A stretch of DNA of 64,000 nt, taken from contig NZ_MSZX01000007.1 of assembly GCF_002021565.1 (NCBI RefSeq), forward strand, positions 27-64,026, written 5' to 3'. The stretch comes from Paenibacillus selenitireducens. Lineage in GTDB: Bacteria; Bacillota; Bacilli; Paenibacillales; Paenibacillaceae. Every line of letters starts with the position of its first letter. The first letter of the stretch is position 1. Positions 37,813 to 46,754 of the stretch are shown here, in pieces. The translations under genes and the position numbers were made by a program. The notes under the pieces are model-generated. The model worked only from the letters and a program-made list of their open reading frames with translations. It did not search any database and was not told where the DNA came from.

Positions 37813-38601
37813 TTATAATACGTCCGCAAAATGTGGCTTCAGTCTTTTAAATATAAATTTCCCCAAAAAGAAAATAATAATCACTGCAACCCAAAAATAT
37901 AATGTACTTAGTGGTCTTTCCCAAAACCAAACCTTGTATACTAATGCATCTCGATAGCCTTGTACAATATAATACGCTGGATTAAATTTAAAAATCGTTA
38001 ATAACGTAGGAGAAAGTATATTTTGATTCCATACAATTGGTGTCAGCCAAAATCCAAAATTCAATACAATACTTACTACTTGTCCAACATCTTTAGAAAA
38101 TGGAACTAGTGAACTCGTCAAATATGATAGTCCTAAAGCAAGTACAAATATACAAATAGAGTAATATATTATTTGTACAGCATGGAGAGTAAAACTCATA
38201 TTTACTAACGCACAAATAACAAATAATAAAACTACAAAGAATAAATGAACAAATGATGATACTAACACTTTAATAAGAGGAAGGATTTTTATATTAAACA
38301 CTACTTTTTTAACAATATAGGTATAATCAACAATACTCATTGTCCCACCCATGATCGCTTCCGATAAAAAGAACCATGGAATCATTCCACATATAAACCA
38401 TACAATATAAGGTACATCCTCTACTGGTGTTGTCCGAAACCCTACTTGAAATACAAACCAGAAAATTAAAATCTGCATTAATGGCTGGATAAAAGCCCAA
38501 GCGATTCCTAAATAGGATCCTGCATATCTATTCTTGAAATCATTCTTAGCAAAACTAAAAATAGTACCTTTATTATGATATAACTCTTTGAATAACCTCA
38601 T
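37813..38601 (-). CDS. wzm: Polysaccharide ABC exporter permease (Wzm/TagG, ABC-2 type)
   Basis: A 262-residue ABC-2 membrane protein with six predicted spans; FKNRYAGSYLGIAWAFIQP near the N-terminus is the amphipathic gate/coupling region of the family. With Wzt it flips the lipid-linked polysaccharide across the membrane. It precedes wzt and follows rfbA. Codons are AT-rich. The pairing with a Wzt that has a recognition domain favours a heteropolymer exporter over a teichoic acid TagGH system. Confidence 0.92.
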   Translation of the reverse strand: MRLFKELYHNKGTIFSFAKNDFKNRYAGSYLGIAWAFIQPLMQILIFWFVFQVGFRTTPVEDVPYIVWFICGMIPWFFLSEAIMGGTMSIVDYTYIVKKVVFNIKILPLIKVLVSSFVHLFFVVLLFVICALVNMSFTLHAVQIIYYSICIFVLALGLSYLTSSLVPFSKDVGQVVSIVLNFGFWLTPIVWNQNILSPTLLTIFKFNPAYYIVQGYRDALVYKVWFWERPLSTLYFWVAVIIIFFLGKFIFKRLKPHFADVL

Positions 38602-38687
38602 TGTTCCTCCTTAAATTTTAGCGAAATAACGTAGTATAAGAGGATTCTTTTCCTAGCCTGTTTTTGACACCCCCTCATATTAACTAC

Positions 38688-39557
38688 CTATATTTCTTGA
38701 AGTAACCCAATTAAATATTGTCCATAGTTTGATTTTAGTAGTGGCTGTGCCAACTTAGTTAACTTCTCATTATTTATCCACCTATTGCGATAAGCAATTT
38801 CTTCAATACATGCGATATAGGTTCCTTGACGCTTTTGCACCGCTGCTACAAAATTACAAGCATCGAGCATCGAATCATGCGTTCCAGTATCTAACCATGC
38901 CATTCCTCGCCCCAATAATGTTACCTTCAGGCTCTCTTCTTGCATGTACATCTGATTTAAATCAGTAATTTCTAATTCTCCACGCTCTGATTTCTTTAAA
39001 GTTTTTGCCTTCGCAACCACTGTATTATCGTAAAAATAAAGCCCAGGGATCGCATAATTAGACTTTGGTTGTTCTGGTTTCTCTTCTAAAGAAATGACAT
39101 TCCCTTCATTATCAAACTCGACCACACCATAGGCTTTTGGATCTTGCACGTAGTATCCAAATATACAGGCTCCTTCTCTAAGTGAACCTGCTACTTTAAG
39201 ATTTTGAGTAAAGCCTTGTCCCCAAAAAATATTATCCCCAAGTACCATAGCAACTCGATCTTCACCTATAAATCGCTCTCCAATGATAAACGCCTCCGCC
39301 AGACCGTTAGGTGCAGATTGTGCAGTATATTCAAATCGCATACCTAGTTCACTTCCATCACCTAATAGTTCTTTAAATCCCGGTAAATCACGATCGGTAG
39401 AAATAATAAGCACCTCTCGAATACCAGCTAACATGAGGACTGACAATGGATAATATATCATCGGCTTATCGTAAATTGGTACCATTTGTTTTGATGTTGC
39501 TTTGGTTATAGGGTAGAGCCGAGTACCTGATCCACCTGCTAAAATTATTCCTTTCAC
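38688..39557 (-). CDS. rfbA: Glucose-1-phosphate thymidylyltransferase
   Basis: A 289-residue RmlA enzyme ([30 protein letters not shown]). It makes dTDP-glucose, the entry step to dTDP-rhamnose. The start is GTG 39557 with AGGAGA 7 bases upstream; an ATG 6 codons earlier overlaps that site. It stands apart from rfbCBD, at the opposite end of the AT-rich block, which frames the export and glycosyltransferase genes between rhamnose genes. Confidence 0.94.
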   Translation of the reverse strand: MKGIILAGGSGTRLYPITKATSKQMVPIYDKPMIYYPLSVLMLAGIREVLIISTDRDLPGFKELLGDGSELGMRFEYTAQSAPNGLAEAFIIGERFIGEDRVAMVLGDNIFWGQGFTQNLKVAGSLREGACIFGYYVQDPKAYGVVEFDNEGNVISLEEKPEQPKSNYAIPGLYFYDNTVVAKAKTLKKSERGELEITDLNQMYMQEESLKVTLLGRGMAWLDTGTHDSMLDACNFVAAVQKRQGTYIACIEEIAYRNRWINNEKLTKLAQPLLKSNYGQYLIGLLQEI

Positions 39558-40109
39558 ACGACATTCTCCTATCATCTACTTTTTTGAAAAGTTAGTGGTT
39601 TGAATTTAACCATTCTGATACAAATTCATACTAACTAATACTATTTAACGAAATTATATATTAATTATTCCATTAGTATATAATATTTGAATATAAAAAA
39701 ATAATGTATATTAACTCTTTTACCACACACATACATTCAATACTACATTAGTAATGCAATGTTATCCAGAGCATCCAATAGCGCAACGATTCTTTTCCCC
39801 TACTTATGTTAAAATTATGTCCTGATTCTTATGCCAACGGAATTGTTTCTGAAATCCACACAATTGGGGGCTTCGGAGCCAAGGTATTCTTACGAAGTGG
39901 ATTACTACTGTTAGCAATTTTTTATGAACAGATGCATGATTTTGAGAGACTGATCTATTAAGCCGCATGGTCGAGATCGTTGATTTCGCTACAAATGGGT
40001 AACTGCTTCTTTTAAATCTATGGATATTATCACTCCATTATTAAAAAGGCCTCTTTATAAATTTTTGATCTTATAGTATAGCCATTTCCCTTCCACCCCA
40101 CAGATATGG
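39558..40109. other. Divergent intergenic region between rfbA and the ligase-like gene
   Basis: About 550 bp, very AT-rich near rfbA (39600-39760). A 51-codon frame at 39806-39961 on the plus strand has no ribosome binding site and no recognised relatives. The promoters for the leftward polysaccharide genes must lie here, but many TATAAT-like strings make a single choice unsafe. Confidence 0.4.
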
Positions 40110-40115
40110 TAAAAT
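40110..40115 (+). promoter_or_regulatory. -10 element of the ligase-like gene
   Basis: TAAAAT preceded by TGG (extended -10 style), about 40 bp before the chosen start at 40156. The -35 region is weak. It supports translation from 40156 rather than from the upstream ATG at 40114. Confidence 0.45.
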
Positions 40116-40155
40116 GATGTCGTTATTTCGGAACGGAAAAGGAGATTATAGAAAA

Positions 40156-42618
40156 ATGTCAAATCCTGCTTACGGGAAAAAGAAAGCACCCAGTAATCGT
40201 ACGATAATAGTACCTAGAGATCAATCTGTCCTCTACTGGCTCTTGATGGGTATTACTGTACTATTCCTGCTCTGGGCGCCACTATGGGCCGCTTTGTTTA
40301 ATGGACAAGAGTTTACTTTTGAGAGGCCAATCTATCAGGCCATGCGTTGGGTAGCTGTAATTATGCTGCTGCTCGGAATCTATTTATTTAAAAATTGGAA
40401 GTTTCATGACACCAAAGATGGGTTTGCCTTACTCATACTAGCTTTACCTCTCTCCTATCTCATTTCACTTATTCCTGCGGCATCGCACTACCAAGCTTTA
40501 AATATGGTGTACATTTACCTGATGTTTGCAGCCATCTTTATTGTTGGTTTGTATTTTACGCGGGAGAAGCATGGTAATGATATCATTCGAATCACACTCG
40601 TTACATCGACTTACATCACGGTGTTTTTCGGGCTCTTCCATTGGTTTGGGAACGGGAAATTCATTGCGAAGCTGCTCGGATGGTTGATTCCTATTAATCC
40701 AGCAACAGGGATTTATGTACAAGCGATCTGGAATGATTCGAACGGTCTGCGACTTGCATCATTCTTCCAATATCCAAATACATATGCATCATTCTTGATT
40801 GCTATTTTATTTGCAGGAACTTTTTTGGTGGTAAGAAGTCGGAAGTGGTATGTCACGGCGCTACATACGTTCATGCTTGTCCCAATTATTCTTTCCTTCT
40901 TCTTAACGTTATCTCGGGCAGCTTACGTGATTTTGCCGATTGTCTTCTTAATCGTCGTACTTTGTTTAAAACCATACAGACAAATCATGTATACCATTCA
41001 CATTGCTCTCGCTTTCATTGCATCGATGGCAATTCTGAACAAAGTTACTGCAATTGGTATATCGGTAAACGGACAGTTTGTAGGTTCTGAATCTTTAAAA
41101 GGTTGGATGCTTACGCTTGGTGTTTCCCTAGCTCTTGCGATCATTGCAACAGCAGTTCAACATTTTCTTGGGCCTTGGCTCGAACGTAAACTTAGTGGAT
41201 TTGGGCAACGCAAAGGATCTTCATGGTATCTGCCTTCTGCGGCAGTTATCCTTGGAGTCATTATGGTGTTTGTCTTTATCGGAACAAGTGCGAAAAACCT
41301 GCTCCCTGAGAACGTGAAGATCCGTCTCGAAAATATTAACTTTCAACAACACAGTGTATTGGAACGTGCAACATTTTATAAAGATGCCATAAAACTTGTT
41401 GCTGACTACCCAGTATTCGGGGCTGGTGGCGGTGCTTGGTACTCCATGTATGAAAAGTATCAGCATAATCCTTACTTAAGCCGTCAGGCACACAGTTTCT
41501 TCTTCCAAAATCTTGTTGAGGTCGGAATCTTTGGTCTGCTTGTATTCATAGCGTTATTAGTCCTATTCTTCTATTCATATTTGCGAGATTATATAAGAAG
41601 TGATGAAAAAGATCGTGATTCTCATTTTTATTACTTCATTATTGCGATTGCACTGCTCATTCATAGCGCCATCGACTTTGACGTAAGTTATGTATATATC
41701 GGAATTTTATTATTCCTATGCCTTGGTGCCATGCTCTCTAATACGAAGACTAAAGAATTAACGAAGCTTAAACATAATCAGGCTATCAAATTCGGGTTCC
41801 CAGCGGTCGTTGCCTTGCTCTCAATCTTCATGTTTATCTTTGCTCAAACCTCTTTGAGTGCGAATGCAAGCTTTAAAAAATCCCGCGACATGGTTCAGAC
41901 ACAATCTAGCAACAATTTCAATGAAATTGTTGCGCCTATTAATAAAGCTTTAAGCTTACGTACGAATCATCCAGAGTATGCGCAGTTGAAGATTCAGCTT
42001 CTGCAGTCGGTGTATAGTCAAAATCAGGATCAGCAATTCTATGATGAAGCTCAAAGCTTACTAGATAAGACACGTGCTAAAGAACCGTACAACTTTATAT
42101 TAATGAGTTTTCAGATGAAACAATATGAGCTCAGTAATAATAAAGTGGAGGAACTAAAATTTATTGAAGAACAGCTCCAAAACTATCCGTGGAACATGTC
42201 ATTATATGATACAGCCATTCAACTAAATGCTGAATTTGGCAACGCTCAAGGCGGTGACCTTTCATCGAATCAATACTACAATGCCGCCATTGCAGCCTAT
42301 GATAAAATTATTGCCCAAAAACAAGTCATTGCATCGTTGCCTAAAGAGCAGTTGCAGGGGCGTGCGTTTGATATCACACCGAAAATCTCTCTAAATATGG
42401 GACAGATTTACTTTAAAAAGGGTGACTTCGCGAAAGCTGCTGAAACCCTTAAACCATCGATTACGGAAGATTATAATGATGTAATCAACCGTGATTTAGC
42501 TCGTTGGTACTTAGCTGCCTTGCAGAAACAAGGTACAACAGATCAGGCCGTTTACGATGCATTAATTGCGATCGATCCGGGCGAAAAACAAGTCATTGAG
42601 ACCCTAACAAATTTATAA
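40156..42618 (+). CDS. O-antigen ligase-like membrane protein with TPR tail (WsfB-like)
   Basis: An 820-residue protein with about 12 membrane spans in the first ~560 residues and a Wzy_C domain (GAGGGAWYSMYEKYQHNPY, then AHSFFFQNLVEVGIFG), the signature of O-antigen ligases and oligosaccharyl transferases. The C-terminal ~230 residues look like tetratricopeptide-type helices (LNMGQIYFKKGDFAKAAETL). In S-layer glycosylating Paenibacillus and Geobacillus such a protein, WsfB, moves the lipid-linked glycan to protein. ATG 40156 is chosen for AGGAG 11 bases upstream. It is divergent from the polysaccharide genes. Confidence 0.82.
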   Translation: MSNPAYGKKKAPSNRTIIVPRDQSVLYWLLMGITVLFLLWAPLWAALFNGQEFTFERPIYQAMRWVAVIMLLLGIYLFKNWKFHDTKDGFALLILALPLSYLISLIPAASHYQALNMVYIYLMFAAIFIVGLYFTREKHGNDIIRITLVTSTYITVFFGLFHWFGNGKFIAKLLGWLIPINPATGIYVQAIWNDSNGLRLASFFQYPNTYASFLIAILFAGTFLVVRSRKWYVTALHTFMLVPIILSFFLTLSRAAYVILPIVFLIVVLCLKPYRQIMYTIHIALAFIASMAILNKVTAIGISVNGQFVGSESLKGWMLTLGVSLALAIIATAVQHFLGPWLERKLSGFGQRKGSSWYLPSAAVILGVIMVFVFIGTSAKNLLPENVKIRLENINFQQHSVLERATFYKDAIKLVADYPVFGAGGGAWYSMYEKYQHNPYLSRQAHSFFFQNLVEVGIFGLLVFIALLVLFFYSYLRDYIRSDEKDRDSHFYYFIIAIALLIHSAIDFDVSYVYIGILLFLCLGAMLSNTKTKELTKLKHNQAIKFGFPAVVALLSIFMFIFAQTSLSANASFKKSRDMVQTQSSNNFNEIVAPINKALSLRTNHPEYAQLKIQLLQSVYSQNQDQQFYDEAQSLLDKTRAKEPYNFILMSFQMKQYELSNNKVEELKFIEEQLQNYPWNMSLYDTAIQLNAEFGNAQGGDLSSNQYYNAAIAAYDKIIAQKQVIASLPKEQLQGRAFDITPKISLNMGQIYFKKGDFAKAAETLKPSITEDYNDVINRDLARWYLAALQKQGTTDQAVYDALIAIDPGEKQVIETLTNL

Positions 42619-42631
42619 TTACGCATTACAC

Positions 42632-42677
42632 AAACAACGCCTTGAATTGGGATGCAAATCCCATCAAGGCGTTGTTT
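42632..42677. terminator. Bidirectional terminator between the ligase-like gene and galU
   Basis: AAACAACGCCTTGA pairs with TCAAGGCGTTGTTT over 14 bp, with an inner TGGGAT/ATCCCA stem. T-rich and A-rich ends allow termination from both sides. Confidence 0.85.
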
Positions 42678-42692
42678 TAGCATTTCATACTA

Positions 42693-43565
42693 TTACTGTT
42701 CTCTCCCCAAAATCTCCCGCATAAACCCCATCAAATCCTCACGCAATTCCTCTTTCTGCAAAGCATATTCAATCGTCGTCTTAATAAACCCGAACTTCTC
42801 GCCGACGTCATGACGCTTTCCAAGGAAGTGATACGCAAGCACCTTCTCTTGTTGGTTTAATCGCGCAATGGCATCGGTTAATTGAATTTCCCCGCCAGCA
42901 CCGACATCTTGCTGATCGAGTATATCGAAAATAGCAGGAGTTAAAATATATCTCCCCATAATGGCTAAATTGGAAGGTGATCGATCCGCAGCAGGCTTCT
43001 CCACAAAGCCATTTGCTTTGAATAGACGCTCGCCGATAGCTTCTCCATCGACAATCCCGTAACGTGAAACCTCGGATTGCGGCACAGGCTTTACCCCTAC
43101 AACAGAAGCGTGGTGTTGATTAAATACATCTATCATCTGTTTCAGGCAAGGCTCTTCTGACTGTACGATATCATCACCAAGCAAGACAGCAAAAGGTTCA
43201 TTTCCAATAAACTTACGGGCACACCAGACAGCATGCCCAAGTCCGCGGGGTTCTTTTTGACGGATATAATGGATGTCTGCCATCGTTGAGGACTTCTGGA
43301 CCTCTCCAAGCAGCTCCATTTTCCCTTTTTCCAAAAGGGCATGCTCTAGTTCAAATGAGTTATCAAAATGGTCTTCAATGGCCCGCTTCCCTTTACCTGT
43401 CACAATAATAATATCTTCAATGCCTGAGGCTACGGCTTCTTCTACGATGTATTGTATGGTCGGAGTATCCACAATGGGGAGCATTTCTTTGGGCATAGCT
43501 TTTGTAGCAGGAAGAAATCGAGTCCCCAGTCCTGCCGCTGGGATGATCGCCTTGCGAATTTTCAT
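42693..43565 (-). CDS. galU: UTP-glucose-1-phosphate uridylyltransferase
   Basis: A 290-residue GalU/GtaB enzyme: [20 protein letters not shown] at the N-terminus, then [10 protein letters not shown] and the LLGDDIV metal site. It makes UDP-glucose, precursor for GalE, teichoic acid glucosylation, glycolipids and probably the adjacent glycan. ATG 43565 has GGAGG 7 bases upstream. It converges with the ligase-like gene on a shared terminator. Confidence 0.95.
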   Translation of the reverse strand: MKIRKAIIPAAGLGTRFLPATKAMPKEMLPIVDTPTIQYIVEEAVASGIEDIIIVTGKGKRAIEDHFDNSFELEHALLEKGKMELLGEVQKSSTMADIHYIRQKEPRGLGHAVWCARKFIGNEPFAVLLGDDIVQSEEPCLKQMIDVFNQHHASVVGVKPVPQSEVSRYGIVDGEAIGERLFKANGFVEKPAADRSPSNLAIMGRYILTPAIFDILDQQDVGAGGEIQLTDAIARLNQQEKVLAYHFLGKRHDVGEKFGFIKTTIEYALQKEELREDLMGFMREILGREQ

Positions 43566-43693
43566 GCTTGAACCTCCGGTTTGATTAGTTTCATAAAATA
43601 AGGATATATCATTATTATACAACACCCCTTGTATCTATCCCTAAAGTTTATAAAATATTCCAATGCGCAGAGTTTCCAGCATGTACTCAACTT

Positions 43694-43729
43694 AAAAAAA
43701 GACCTCCGGCATCTTACTCCCGAAGGCCT
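43694..43729 (-). terminator. Terminator of the U32 gene
   Basis: On the minus strand AGGCCTTCGG pairs with CCGGAGGTCT (two G-U pairs), with a 10-nt loop and a run of seven T. Confidence 0.8.
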
Positions 43730-43746
43730 CATATTCTCACGATCCC

Positions 43747-46428
43747 CTACTTCACCAACTGCCCCCGCGTTACGCCCAACTGGTTCGTCGCCTTGAGGGT
43801 CTTCCATACCTTCGTACCGCTGATCTCGCCATGCAAAGCACGGTCATACAGATCAATAACCTCATGCACCTGCTCTGCCGTCTCTTCTAAGAATTCGACG
43901 CGGTAGCTCGATACGCCTAGCTCCAAGAAGTTCTGGATGTACTCGGCACCGGACTGCTCGATCGCGTTGTAGACCGTGTTACGGCAACCTTCATCCACAC
44001 GCACAGGGTGGGACATGCCGATACGGTCTTGCAAGGACACGCGATGGTCTTCGCATGGACGACCGCAGTTCGTGTAGTTGGTACCTTCACTCATGAAGGT
44101 ACAGTACACGCAATGTTCGGTATGGAACATCGGCAAATGCTGATGGATAACGACTTCCAACTTGGAGGTATCTGCACGTTCAAGCAGATCCATCATTTGT
44201 TGGATATTTAAATCATACGATGGCGTGACGAGGTCACAACCCGCATCGATGAATAAGTCTGCTGCTTTATGATTGGCAATGTTCAAGGAGAAGTCCCCAA
44301 TCAGACGCGGGAATTCCTTCATGGACTTGAACGTTTCTGCCAAACTGCCTGTCGATAGGTTAGACGGACCAGTCGCTGTACCCGCGAGCACTGTATCGCC
44401 CTCTCCAGCAGCTCCAGCCACACCGCTGCGGAAAGCTTCATACTCCGCACGCGCACGCATGTAGAAGTACAATGCGCCCGTATTACGCACAAGAACCGCA
44501 TCCGGCTGCAGCTTCAGAATGTTGCGATGGTAGCCGTTCTCGTTCGGCATGTGAATGCGCGGTGTAACGAGCGCGATCTGCTTGCCTGCATTCCTGGCCG
44601 CTTCCACGGCTGCCGGGAATTGCTTGATGAACTCAAAGTCGGCATAGATCATGCCAACCTCCGTGGTGACCGCCGCTTGTACTTGTTCAAGGGTACGACA
44701 CAACACGGTAAGCTCCGACTTCGCTGAGCCGCTACTATCTGCCGCCTGTCCACCACGTGACTTCGTTAAGCCGCCACCATCCGCAGCGTGTCCACCACGG
44801 GATTTCGCATCCGCGTACACCTCAACTGTGCGCTTCACGTATACCGGTGGTTTCGGACGTTCGCCTTCGAGCTGCTCAACTGCATTACGGCGCAACGCGT
44901 TCAGTTCACGCATCGGCACGATGACGTCGCCTTCGAGGTTCACATCGAGCTGCTCCAACTGGAACAACGTACCGCCCAGACGGCCAAGCTGCTCTTCTAA
45001 CAAGGTTGCGTCCATCGGACGTTTCTTCGCTTCCTCGAGCAAGAGCTCCGACTCCACTTGTACGGTGACGCCTTTCTGCACATCCGTCCACCACGTGCGC
45101 AGCGGCTCGCCTACGCGACCTTCCACCTTCACGTGAACCGGGAATACTTTATACGGCTTTTCGGTTTCATACGTTTGACGCAGACGTCTATCCAATGCCG
45201 GGTCGCTTGTTTTCCAAATCCGGTCCCCTACATGAACCTTCTGCAGGTTCACGTCATTCCGACCTGGCACAATATCGATAATCCAGCCTTCTTCAGCTTC
45301 GCCTTCGAGCTTCACGCCTTTACGACGCACGTCATAGACGCGTCCGCCCTCTTCCTTCTTCGTAGGATCCCCGGCATCGAATACGATCCCGTCCCCACGC
45401 TTCAAAGGAGCTTCAATCTTACATACGACGCCATCACGCAAGATTTGTTCCACACGTCCAAGGTATACACCACGAGATTTCGGGAATGTTCCCTCAACCA
45501 ACTTCTTGTTGTTCGTTCCATCCAAGAAGCCATGCGTAAATCCACGTGAGAAGCTCTGCTGCAATTCACGAACTTCTTCCTTCGACGGTCCCGTACGATC
45601 TCCCGCAAAATACTGATCAATCGCCTTCCGATACTTGCTCACCACGTTCGCAACATACTCAGGGCTTTTCAGACGTCCTTCGATCTTAAACGACGTTACG
45701 CCCGCTTCGATAAGCTCTGGCACGATATCAATCGCTGCCAAGTCTTTCGGCGACAATAAGTACGCAACGTCACCCATCGGCTTCTGCTCGCCATCCACCA
45801 TCAGATCATACGGCAAACGACAGGCTTGCGCGCATTCCCCGCGGTTCGCAGAGCGTCCGCCCCACATTTCGGAGGTTAAACATTGACCCGAATACGATAC
45901 GCACAATGCGCCGTGAACGAATACTTCCATCGGCAGCTTCGCTTGATCACCGATCATTTTAATTTGTTTCAAGTTATTCTCACGGCCTAATACGACACGT
46001 TCCATGCTCCATGGCTTCGTGAACTCGACCGCTTCCGGCGACGTAATCGTCATCTGCGTCGATCCGTGAATCGGGAAGTCCGGGGAAATGTCGCGGATCA
46101 TTTTCACAAGACCCAAATCTTGTACGATCACCGCGTCCACGCCCGCATCGATACATGCATCAATCAGCACCTTCGCCTCAGGCAGCTCATCCTCGAACAC
46201 TAGAATATTAAAGGTTAAGAACCCTTTGACACCATAACTATGCAAAAATGCCATAATCTCAGGCAATTCATCCATTTGAAAATTGTTCGCCCGCGCACGC
46301 GCATTAAATTTCTCTACGCCGAAGAAAATAGCATCTGCGCCATTGGCTACCGCTGCACGCATGCAATCCCAATCGCCTGCCGGTGCCAACAACTCAATAT
46401 CCGCTCGTGTGAGCGTTGTCTGACTCAT
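43747..46428 (-). CDS. U32 family protein (prephenate-dependent tRNA/rRNA hydroxylation type)
   Basis: An 893-residue protein. The N-terminal U32 domain (1-300) has the family signature EVFVHGALCVSYSGQC and the cysteine-rich RGECAQACRLPY. A middle beta-barrel region covers about 300-520, and a C-terminal region ends in more cysteines (HCVYC, CGRPCEDHR). U32 proteins labelled collagenase-like peptidases include TrhP and RlhA, which hydroxylate tRNA or 23S rRNA using a cysteine-bound cluster; that is a likelier role than proteolysis. A Gly/Ala/Ser-rich segment near residues 540-570 is a tandem duplication. It is probably monocistronic. Confidence 0.82.
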   Translation of the reverse strand: MSQTTLTRADIELLAPAGDWDCMRAAVANGADAIFFGVEKFNARARANNFQMDELPEIMAFLHSYGVKGFLTFNILVFEDELPEAKVLIDACIDAGVDAVIVQDLGLVKMIRDISPDFPIHGSTQMTITSPEAVEFTKPWSMERVVLGRENNLKQIKMIGDQAKLPMEVFVHGALCVSYSGQCLTSEMWGGRSANRGECAQACRLPYDLMVDGEQKPMGDVAYLLSPKDLAAIDIVPELIEAGVTSFKIEGRLKSPEYVANVVSKYRKAIDQYFAGDRTGPSKEEVRELQQSFSRGFTHGFLDGTNNKKLVEGTFPKSRGVYLGRVEQILRDGVVCKIEAPLKRGDGIVFDAGDPTKKEEGGRVYDVRRKGVKLEGEAEEGWIIDIVPGRNDVNLQKVHVGDRIWKTSDPALDRRLRQTYETEKPYKVFPVHVKVEGRVGEPLRTWWTDVQKGVTVQVESELLLEEAKKRPMDATLLEEQLGRLGGTLFQLEQLDVNLEGDVIVPMRELNALRRNAVEQLEGERPKPPVYVKRTVEVYADAKSRGGHAADGGGLTKSRGGQAADSSGSAKSELTVLCRTLEQVQAAVTTEVGMIYADFEFIKQFPAAVEAARNAGKQIALVTPRIHMPNENGYHRNILKLQPDAVLVRNTGALYFYMRARAEYEAFRSGVAGAAGEGDTVLAGTATGPSNLSTGSLAETFKSMKEFPRLIGDFSLNIANHKAADLFIDAGCDLVTPSYDLNIQQMMDLLERADTSKLEVVIHQHLPMFHTEHCVYCTFMSEGTNYTNCGRPCEDHRVSLQDRIGMSHPVRVDEGCRNTVYNAIEQSGAEYIQNFLELGVSSYRVEFLEETAEQVHEVIDLYDRALHGEISGTKVWKTLKATNQLGVTRGQLVK
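44717..44800 (-). repeat. In-frame 42-bp tandem repeat inside the U32 gene
   Basis: Two 42-bp units (44717-44758 and 44759-44800), with a partial third beginning at 44801, encode 14-residue units of the form SRGGxAADxxGxxK. The repeat lies between conserved domains, so it likely lengthens a flexible linker. Confidence 0.8.
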
Positions 46429-46511
46429 GATAAAATACCCCTCTATTCTTATAATGAACTCGTTGCAAGAATCATTTAAAATTCGAAAAAAGCCCTACTC
46501 TCTAGTTTACC

Positions 46512-46548
46512 AAACTTTCACCCTAATAATCTATATTAGAGAAAGTTT
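46512..46548. repeat. Nested perfect hairpin upstream of the U32 gene
   Basis: AAACTTTC/GAAAGTTT (8 bp) encloses CTAATA/TATTAG (6 bp). It lies about 90 bp upstream of the U32 start and has no T-run. It may be a protein-binding palindrome. Confidence 0.5.
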
Positions 46549-46622
46549 AACAGCTAACTTTTCATCGCCATATTTTTCAAGACGTGCACCACCATTCCAA
46601 TGATCCAACTCATTTCAACGAT

Positions 46623-46662
46623 AAAAAACCGCAAACACCAGGTTTCCCCCTATGCTTGCGGT
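46623..46662 (-). terminator. Terminator of the protease/stalk-protein operon
   Basis: On the minus strand ACCGCAA pairs with TTGCGGT, with a partial inner stem, followed by six T. It lies about 95 bases beyond the stalk-protein stop. Confidence 0.7.
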
Positions 46663-46754
46663 ACTCGAACAACGCTATGAAGTTACCTTTACTTCTGAAG
46701 TCCCTTATTCTACATCAACCATTCCTAGCAAAAGTAAGACTTCGAAACTTCAAT

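Noticed and set aside
23292-42618. Prophage or transposon carrying the AT-rich block
   Set aside because: No integrase, transposase, terminal inverted repeats or tRNA junction is seen. Homologous cassette exchange fits better.
43747-46428. Collagenase function for the U32 protein
   Set aside because: The U32 peptidase label is historical; the cysteine clusters and domain layout fit the RNA hydroxylation enzymes better, and there is no secretion signal.
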